Below are positions 56,625-64,000 of a stretch of DNA of 64,000 bases, one piece after another (the first letter of the stretch is position 1; each line of letters begins with the position of its first letter). This DNA comes from CAYQXJ01 sp964421565. GTDB taxonomy: Bacteria > Planctomycetota > Brocadiia > SM23-32. The position numbers and the translations under genes are program-made. The notes beneath the pieces were generated by a model. It saw nothing but the letters and a program-made list of their open reading frames with translations, was not told the DNA's origin and ran no database searches. The stretch lies in the NCBI GenBank assembly GCA_964421565.1, contig CAYQXJ010000001.1, positions 248,001-312,000 of the forward strand, in the 5' to 3' direction.

Positions 56625-58064
56625 TCAGACCTTCAGCTTCGCTTTACTCTCGGCCCTTGGCATGCCGTCCAGCGCGGGCTCCGCCACCTCGCGGAGGAAT
56701 TCATCCACCTGCTGCGGCGCCCGGCCGATGAACTGGTCCGGATCGACCAGATCCTGCAGGCGGTCGCGTACGGCGCGAAACATCGCGTCCTTGCGCAGGC
56801 GGTCGAGCAGGTCATTTACGCCATCGCCCTGTTTCACGCGCTTACCGGCCGCCATGGCATGGCGCCGTATGGCCTCGTGCAGTTGCTGTCGGTCGCCGCC
56901 GGCGCGCACGCACTCCATCAGGATGTCCTCGGTTGCCATGAACGGCAACTCGGCCTCAAGGCGGCGACGGATGACCGGCTCGTTGACTTCGAGGCCGCTG
57001 CTGACGTTGGCCACAAGGCGGGCGATGGAGTCGGCCGCCAGGAATCCCTCCGCCAGTGCCAGGCGCCGGTTGGAGCTGTCGTCCAGCGTGCGCTCCAGCC
57101 ACTGGTCGGCCGCGGTGAAGGCTGCGTTCTGGATGTTGTTCAGCAGGTAGCGGCTCAGGCCGCTGATGCGTTCGCACCGCATGGGGTTCCGCTTATAGGC
57201 CATCGCGCTGGAGCCGACCTGCTTCTGCCCGAACGGTTCCTCTACTTCCTTCAGACCGGCCAGCAGTCGGATGTCGCCGGCCATCTTGTGCGCCGCCCCC
57301 GCGAACATGCCGAGGGTGGACAGCACCTTGTAGTCGATGATCCGGGGATAGGTCTGGCCCGTTACGGGCACCACGCGGCCGAAGCCCATCTTTTCCGCGA
57401 TGAGCTGCTCAAGGCGCTTCACCTTGTCGTGGTCGCCGTCGAAGAGCCTCAAGTAGCTGGCCTGTGTGCCTGTTGTGCCTTTCGCGCCCCGCATGGGCAG
57501 GTCGTCGGCAAGCCCGGCCATCTCGCGCACGGCTTCCAGCATGTCCTGCAGCCACAGGCACGCGCGTTTGCCGACGGTCGTCGGCTGCGCCGGCTGAAAG
57601 TGCGTGTAGCCGAGGCAGGGCAGATCGCGCTGGTCGCGCGCGAAGCGGACGAGGTTGCGGCAGGCGTCTGCGATCTGGGGGACCAGGATGCGCAAGCCGT
57701 CCCTGAGCAGGATGATGTCGGTGTTGTCGCCGACATATGCGCTGGTGGCGCCGAGGTGGATGATGCCGCCTGCGCTCGGACACTGCTCGGCGAAAGCGCG
57801 CACATGGGCCATCACGTCGTGCCGCAGCTCGCGCTCGTACTGTGCGGCCACCTCGAAGTTCACGTCGTCGCGGAACTCCTGCAGTTCCAGTATCTGCTGC
57901 TCGGCGATGTCGAGCCCGAGCTCCCGTTCCGCCTCCGCCAGGGCGATCCATAGGCGGCGCCAGGTGCGAAACTTCTTCTGATCGCTCCAGTTCTGGAGCA
58001 TGGCGCGACCGGCCCAGCGGGTTACGAACGCAGAGGCGTAGGTGCCGTGCAGGGTGTCGCTCAT
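56625..58064 (-). CDS. purB: Adenylosuccinate lyase
   Basis: PurB acts twice in purine synthesis, releasing fumarate from SAICAR and from adenylosuccinate. The 479-residue protein has the catalytic His regions 'IIHLGATSAYVGDNTD' and 'YTHFQPAQPTTVGKR', and the mobile catalytic loop 'KQVGSSAMAYKRNPMRCE' with the catalytic Ser. The length suits the longer (about 470-480) family members found in animals and some bacteria. It overlaps pyrE by four bases. Confidence 0.95.
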   Translation of the reverse strand: MSDTLHGTYASAFVTRWAGRAMLQNWSDQKKFRTWRRLWIALAEAERELGLDIAEQQILELQEFRDDVNFEVAAQYERELRHDVMAHVRAFAEQCPSAGGIIHLGATSAYVGDNTDIILLRDGLRILVPQIADACRNLVRFARDQRDLPCLGYTHFQPAQPTTVGKRACLWLQDMLEAVREMAGLADDLPMRGAKGTTGTQASYLRLFDGDHDKVKRLEQLIAEKMGFGRVVPVTGQTYPRIIDYKVLSTLGMFAGAAHKMAGDIRLLAGLKEVEEPFGQKQVGSSAMAYKRNPMRCERISGLSRYLLNNIQNAAFTAADQWLERTLDDSSNRRLALAEGFLAADSIARLVANVSSGLEVNEPVIRRRLEAELPFMATEDILMECVRAGGDRQQLHEAIRRHAMAAGKRVKQGDGVNDLLDRLRKDAMFRAVRDRLQDLVDPDQFIGRAPQQVDEFLREVAEPALDGMPRAESKAKLKV

Positions 58065-58591
58065 GTCTGGTCCTTGATGCCCAGGGACTCGGATGTAAAC
58101 AGTGATCGATAGGGAATGTCCTCGGCTTCGAAGGCGTCGGCAGCCCCCTCCTGGCGATCGAGAACCAGCAGCACGCTGACGTCGCCGGCCGCAGCGGCGC
58201 GCAGGGCATTCACGGCGCTGATGGCGGCGCCGGCCGTCGTGGCTACGTCCTCCACGAGGACCACCCTGTCGCCGGCGTGAATCTCGCCTTCCAGGCGGTT
58301 TTCGGTGCCGTACTCTTTGCTGGCCTTGCGCACGATCACGAAGGGCAGGCCGGTCTGCAGCGCCACGGTCGTCACCAGGGGAACGCCGCCCAGCGCGGCA
58401 CCCGCGAGCCGGTCGGTGTCGGGCGGCAGCATCTCGGCCAGGTGCTCCCCTACGGGGCGGAGCAGGTCGGGGCGCGTTTCAAACAAATACTTGTCGAAGT
58501 AGTAGCTGCTGCGCCGGCCGCTGCGGAGGATGAACTCGCCCTTCAGCAAGCACGTGTCACGGAGCCTGTCGGCGAGTTGCTGTTTGTCCAT
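58061..58591 (-). CDS. pyrE: Orotate phosphoribosyltransferase
   Basis: PyrE joins orotate to PRPP in UMP synthesis. The 176-residue protein has 'FILRSGRRSSYYFDKY' (substrate strand), 'LAGAALGGVPLVT', 'FVIVRKASKEYGT' and the PRPP motif 'VVLVEDVATTAGA'. It is slightly shorter than many homologues. It leads an operon with purB and the membrane protein, behind a near-consensus promoter. Confidence 0.94.
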   Translation of the reverse strand: MDKQQLADRLRDTCLLKGEFILRSGRRSSYYFDKYLFETRPDLLRPVGEHLAEMLPPDTDRLAGAALGGVPLVTTVALQTGLPFVIVRKASKEYGTENRLEGEIHAGDRVVLVEDVATTAGAAISAVNALRAAAAGDVSVLLVLDRQEGAADAFEAEDIPYRSLFTSESLGIKDQT

Positions 58592-58638
58592 GGCGGTGCC
58601 CCTTGCGGCTGATGGGGAAGGCTGAGCGATCAGAGGCG

Positions 58639-58667
58639 ATTATAGAGCCCCGGGCCCGACGCGGCAA
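58639..58667 (-). promoter_or_regulatory. Promoter for pyrE-purB
   Basis: On the minus strand: TTGCCG (58667-58662), a 17-bp spacer and perfect TATAAT (58644-58639), about 48 bp before the pyrE ATG. Confidence 0.72.
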
Positions 58668-58739
58668 CTCGCCGAGGCCGCTGCCGCTCACGACCTGCCG
58701 GGGGCCGCATGCAAGCGGCGGCGAAGACGGGACGGCGGC

Positions 58740-60035
58740 TCAGAGCACGTGCCTGGCGGCGAGGCGACCGACGTCGGTGATGCTTTCCGCGCGGGCGATG
58801 GACTTCAGGTTCGGGCCCGTCAGCAGCATGGCGTCGGCGTAGGTGTGCATGCCCGTGCGGGGGCCTTTTTCGAACAGGTGGCCGGCGCCGAGCTTGGCCT
58901 TCAGGTCATAGCCGTCACAGGGGTCGATGACGATGTCCGGCGCCGCGTCCGCGCAGGGGCCGCTGAAGACCTCCTCCTTCTTCATCACCTGCCTGCAGAT
59001 GACATCTCCGGTTTCGGGGTGCTTGATGGCGCGCAGCCTGTCCATCAGTTCCTTGCGCAGCGGCTCGTATTCCTTCTGCGTCACGCAGCCTTTGTCCCAG
59101 CGGCCATCGCGCAGGATGTGGACGCGGCCGGGCACCAGCGAGACGGCGCGCGAGCCCTGCTTGAGGGCCTGGTATCCGGCCTGGGGGTCGTTCTTGTAAT
59201 CCAGGTAGCCCTGGTTCTTGAGCCACCGGTTGAGCTGAACCTCCCATTTCAGATCGCAGAAGCCGTGGTCGCTGCAGATCAGGATGTCGCCGTCCCCCTC
59301 CGCCGCTTCCACCATGCGGCCGATGAAGTCGTCCACCTCCTTGTAGAAGTCCCAGAAGTAGTCATCCGTCTTCTCGCCGTAGCGGCCGCGCCACATGAAG
59401 TGGTTCACCCGGTCGGTGTCCATCACGTGGACGAACATGAAGTCCCAGTCGTCGTTCTCCTCCATCAGTGCCAGGGCGGTATTCTGGCGGGCCCTGGCCA
59501 CGCGCCGGTGAGCCTCACGGAATTGATCGGGTGATTTGAGGGCGAGGCCGGGGTCCGTATCAATCTCGTAGTCATGCTCCTTCAGCTTCTGCAGCACTGC
59601 CGGGTTGCTGACGGCTCGTTCGTCCAACGTTGGCGCCAGGAACCCGCTGACCAGGAAGCCCTGGAGTTTGGGAGCCGGGAAGGTGTTGGGCACGCTGAGG
59701 GCGGCCCACTTGCGGCCGGCGCTGTCGAGCCGTTCCCACAGCGTCTCGCACTGCAGATCAGCGTAGTTAGGTATCCTCAGTTGCAGGTCGGGCGTCAGTT
59801 CCACGAAGCCGTAGACCCCGAACTCGCCGGGGTTCTTGCCGGTCTGGAACGCCGACCAGGCCACGTTGCTGACGGTGGGGTAGATGCTCTTGAGTCGCTG
59901 GAACCGTCCCCGTTCGGCGAGCTTGTGCAGATGCGGCATCATGCCGTCATCCATCAGCTCCTCGGCCAGTGAGAAGGGGAATCCGTCCAGACCGATGCCG
60001 ATAATGCGCTTGGACTTGCCGAATCCGAACAGCAT
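58740..60035 (-). CDS. Type I phosphodiesterase/nucleotide pyrophosphatase-like protein
   Basis: The 431-residue enzyme of the alkaline-phosphatase superfamily has 'IGIGLDGFPF' (first metal Asp) and 'PTVSNVAWSAFQTGKNP' with the probable Thr/Ser nucleophile. It continues with 'FVHVMDTDRVNHFMW' and 'ILICSDHGFCD', the second metal site. These match the PF01663-type phosphodiesterases, which act on nucleotide or phosphonate-like esters. There is no signal peptide. It is the last gene after cysD-cysN (24-bp gap), so a role near sulfate activation, perhaps on APS-like nucleotides, is possible but unproven. Confidence 0.85.
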   Translation of the reverse strand: MLFGFGKSKRIIGIGLDGFPFSLAEELMDDGMMPHLHKLAERGRFQRLKSIYPTVSNVAWSAFQTGKNPGEFGVYGFVELTPDLQLRIPNYADLQCETLWERLDSAGRKWAALSVPNTFPAPKLQGFLVSGFLAPTLDERAVSNPAVLQKLKEHDYEIDTDPGLALKSPDQFREAHRRVARARQNTALALMEENDDWDFMFVHVMDTDRVNHFMWRGRYGEKTDDYFWDFYKEVDDFIGRMVEAAEGDGDILICSDHGFCDLKWEVQLNRWLKNQGYLDYKNDPQAGYQALKQGSRAVSLVPGRVHILRDGRWDKGCVTQKEYEPLRKELMDRLRAIKHPETGDVICRQVMKKEEVFSGPCADAAPDIVIDPCDGYDLKAKLGAGHLFEKGPRTGMHTYADAMLLTGPNLKSIARAESITDVGRLAARHVL

Positions 60036-60059
60036 GGCAATGCCCCTGTTATTTGCCGG

Positions 60060-61307
60060 TTATTCTTCGGGCGCCGTAACGATGCCGCCCGCCACAACAT
60101 CGTGCCCTCGCACGAGCACAAACCGCCCCAGCTCCTGCACGTCGTAGAAAGACTCGACGACCACCGGCTCCTGCGTCTCCAGCAGCAGTTCGCCGACTTC
60201 GGTCTCGCCCAGCACACCGGCCGCTGCGTCAAGGTGTTCCAGCGTGCTGGAATCGATGCGCTCGTCGATGCGCAGAACGCGGCAGGGCACTTGCTGCGTT
60301 GCGCACTTGATGGAAAGGCCGCTCTGCTGCGCAGGCGTCAGCGCATGCGGCGAGAGCCAGAAGATGTTGGCGTAGAAGCGGTTCGCAATGATTATTTGGT
60401 CGTCCGGGGGTGCCGCCACCTGTCCGCGTCGCAAAGCGTTGCGGTCAAAGACGACACCGATGCACTCGCCGGCTTCGGCCAAGGGCAGGTCATCCTGCTG
60501 GAACTTCACGATGCGTTCAACCTTGCGCATCTGGTCGCCTGGCATGAACCTGAGCTTGTCTCCCTTGTGCAGCATACCGCTCTCGACCCGACCGGCCACC
60601 AGATGCACGCCGTCGAGCATGTATACGTCCTGCACGGGGAAGCGGAGCGGCTTCGTGGTGGGGGGGGGAATCTTCTCAAAGTGGTCGAGCCCCTCCACGA
60701 TGGTCGGCCCGCTGTACCACGGCATGTTCTGGGACGGGCTCGCCACGTTGTCGCCGACGTGGGCGCTGATGGGCACCTCGAGGGTGGGGGTTATCTGTAT
60801 GCGCCCGAGGAACTCGTCCATCTCGGCCTTCACCTGGCGGAAGCGTTCCTGGCTGTAGTCCACCAGGTCCATCTTGTTGTAGGCGACCAACACCTGCTCC
60901 AGGCCGAGCAGCTTGATCACGTAGGCGTGGCGCTTGGTCTGCTCCTGCACGCCCTCTGCGACGCTGCAGATGAGCACGGCCGCCTCCGCCTGTGAGGCGC
61001 CGGTGATCATGTTCTTGATGAACTCCTTGTGGCCGGGCGCGTCGATGATCACGTAGTCGCGTTTTTCGCCGCTGAAGAAGATCTGCGCCGTGTCGATGGT
61101 GATGCCGCGCGCTCGCTCCTCGCTCAGGTGGTCCACAATATAGCCGAACTCCAGTTCACGGCCCTCCTGTTCGGCGGCGGAGCGTATCTCCTCCATCTTG
61201 CCGTCGGGAAGGGAGCCGGTGTCGTACATGAGCCGGCCGATCAGGGTGGATTTGCCGTGATCCACGTGGCCGACGAGCACGAATGACAGCGATCCGGTAT
61301 TGCCCAT
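60060..61307 (-). CDS. cysN: Sulfate adenylyltransferase, GTPase subunit
   Basis: CysN is the GTPase that drives APS formation by CysD. The 415-residue protein has the GTPase motifs 'GHVDHGKSTLIGRLM', 'RARGITIDTA', 'IDAPGHKEFIKNM' and 'YNKMDL'. A beta-barrel domain follows ('FPVQDVYMLDG', 'AGRVESGML'). It is shorter than E. coli CysN (475) and has no fused APS kinase. No cysC, cysH or dissimilatory apr genes are in the window. It follows cysD by 7 bp. Confidence 0.93.
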   Translation of the reverse strand: MGNTGSLSFVLVGHVDHGKSTLIGRLMYDTGSLPDGKMEEIRSAAEQEGRELEFGYIVDHLSEERARGITIDTAQIFFSGEKRDYVIIDAPGHKEFIKNMITGASQAEAAVLICSVAEGVQEQTKRHAYVIKLLGLEQVLVAYNKMDLVDYSQERFRQVKAEMDEFLGRIQITPTLEVPISAHVGDNVASPSQNMPWYSGPTIVEGLDHFEKIPPPTTKPLRFPVQDVYMLDGVHLVAGRVESGMLHKGDKLRFMPGDQMRKVERIVKFQQDDLPLAEAGECIGVVFDRNALRRGQVAAPPDDQIIIANRFYANIFWLSPHALTPAQQSGLSIKCATQQVPCRVLRIDERIDSSTLEHLDAAAGVLGETEVGELLLETQEPVVVESFYDVQELGRFVLVRGHDVVAGGIVTAPEE

Positions 61308-61314
61308 GGGGTCC

Positions 61315-62112
61315 TCACATGTATCCGAGTGCGCGGAGCTTCTGCATGGTGTAGGCGTCTTCCTTATCCTGTGCGCGTCCGGCGCGTTCGGCGACGTGGG
61401 TGGAGGTGATTTCCTCTATGACTTCGTCGATGTTGCCTGCTTCGGACTCGACCGGAGCGCAGCAGGGCATGCAGCCCAGGCTGCGGTAGCGCTCGCCGTC
61501 CCGTGCGAAGTAGAGGGGCACCACCTCGAGCCCCTCGCGCTGGATGTAGCGCCAAATGTCGACCTCGCGCCAGTGCAGCAGTGGGTGGACGCGGATGTGC
61601 GTTTCCTCGTCGGCGCGGGCGGTGTACTGGTCCCACAGCTCGGGGGGTTGGTTCTCGTAGTCCCAGCGCCACTGCTGATCGCGGGGGCTGAAGACGCGCT
61701 CCTTGGCCCGGATGCCGTGCTCGTCTCGCCTGATTCCGAGCAGCAGCGCCTCGAAGCCGCGATCGGCGATGCACTTCTTCAGCGCGACGGTCTTCAGCTC
61801 GTTGCAGCACATCTCCTTTACGTCGCAGGTGATGCCACGTTCCAGGGCTTCGTCGTTGCGGGCGACGATCAGGTCCAGCCCCCATTTGTCGACACAATGG
61901 TCGCGGAACTCGTACATCTCCGGGAAGTGGTGGCCGGTATCTATGTAGATGACAGGGAACGGCACTTCACCGAAGAATGCCTTCATGCAGAGCCAGAGGA
62001 GCGTGGTCGAGTCCTTGCCGACCGACCACAGGGCGGCGATGTCGCCGAACTGGTTGTATGACTCGCGGATGATGTAGATGCTCTTGTTTTCGAGTTCGCT
62101 CAGGTGGTCCAT
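61315..62112 (-). CDS. cysD: Sulfate adenylyltransferase subunit 2
   Basis: CysD forms APS from ATP and sulfate, coupled to CysN GTP hydrolysis. The 265-residue protein has the ATP-binding 'LWSVGKDSTTLLWL', 'VIYIDTGHHFPEMYEFRD', 'GIRRDEHGIRAKE' and the C-terminal 'VSERAGRAQDK'-type motif ('VAERAGRAQDKED'). The start is the ATG at 62112; the longer frame begins in unconserved sequence. It is the first gene of the cysD-cysN-phosphodiesterase unit. Confidence 0.94.
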   Translation of the reverse strand: MDHLSELENKSIYIIRESYNQFGDIAALWSVGKDSTTLLWLCMKAFFGEVPFPVIYIDTGHHFPEMYEFRDHCVDKWGLDLIVARNDEALERGITCDVKEMCCNELKTVALKKCIADRGFEALLLGIRRDEHGIRAKERVFSPRDQQWRWDYENQPPELWDQYTARADEETHIRVHPLLHWREVDIWRYIQREGLEVVPLYFARDGERYRSLGCMPCCAPVESEAGNIDEVIEEITSTHVAERAGRAQDKEDAYTMQKLRALGYM

Positions 62113-62190
62113 GTCTCTCACCGTGTGGTCAAGTGCGCGAGTACGCAGACCGCTCGCGTAGGGCCGGCCGGTATGGCCACAGCCGATAAC

Positions 62191-62220
62191 ATCATACGGG
62201 CCACAACGGGTGCGGTGCAA
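62191..62220 (-). promoter_or_regulatory. Candidate promoter for cysDN
   Basis: On the minus strand: TTGCAC (62220-62215), an 18-bp spacer and TATGAT (62196-62191), about 80 bp before the cysD ATG. Confidence 0.5.
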
Positions 62221-62267
62221 CTGGGCGATGCGACCGGCCGTGTGCTGAGCTGAACCGCCGATGCTGC

Positions 62268-64000
<1,733 letters not shown>

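Overview
This is a GC-rich, gene-dense bacterial chromosome segment with genes on both strands, short gaps and many 1-8 bp or ATGA-type overlaps. I see no IS element, transposase, integrase, prophage, CRISPR array, rRNA or tRNA. Lipid A and KDO genes (lpxK, kdsA) show a Gram-negative envelope. A TPR protein carrying an RNA-polymerase alpha C-terminal domain, sulfatases, a BlaI/BlaR1-like pair and several zinc-ribbon membrane proteins point to the Planctomycetota or a nearby PVC-type lineage. This placement is an inference from gene content, with moderate confidence. No stretch longer than 300 bases lacks a gene; the longest empty gaps (15673-15953, 21758-22011, 23574-23824, 34661-34938) hold at most promoters, leaders or hairpins.

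Layout. 1-9350: the end of an aminotransferase; a secreted GH30 glycosidase; a regulatory trio (STAS protein, CheY-like regulator, sigma-54 activator) behind its own promoter; thrC; a nucleoside hydrolase converging on a clan GH-A-like glycosidase; and an HDOD-GGDEF protein. 9335-13345: a BlaI repressor with two matching operators around its promoter, then a BlaR1-like M56 protease fused to two tandem BtrH-like domains in place of a penicillin sensor, then a Cys-rich mini-ORF. 13413-22473: lpxK, a Gfo/Idh/MocA oxidoreductase, mutS, a pair of paralogous small membrane proteins (one frameshifted), rplM-rpsI with promoter and terminator, yebC, and a DUF192 protein.

22509-31858: ilvC, a beta-propeller glycosidase-like protein, larC, a flippase-like membrane protein with a glycosyltransferase, a class V aminotransferase, an aldo/keto reductase and rtcA. 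31872-35805: a three-gene DUF2089/SHOCT-like operon, nagB with an acyl-carrier-like protein that lacks the phosphopantetheine serine, a tiny putative lipoprotein, and mtnP. 35848-40072: an undescribed-looking plus-strand cluster of zinc-ribbon STAS protein, duplicated-domain protein, PqqD-like protein, and an ABC permease and ATPase. 40172-46583: a minus-strand operon (TPR-alphaCTD, ruvA, ruvB, queH, spoIID-like) diverging from kdsA-nadD across a region with back-to-back promoters and a 16-bp palindrome.

46587-64000 is all minus strand: a compact lpdA-lipB-lipA-lipoyl protein-holB-rsgA run, prs, a phosphoesterase, a sulfatase, pyrE-purB plus a membrane protein, a type I phosphodiesterase-like enzyme, cysD-cysN, and the 3' part of mfd.

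The most unusual items are the BlaR1/BtrH-like fusion and its operator pair, the STAS/PqqD/ABC cluster, the serine-less ACP homologue beside nagB, the TPR-alphaCTD regulator with its palindromic promoter, and the stand-alone lipoyl protein in a lipoylation operon. Function calls rest on reading motifs; no database search was possible.
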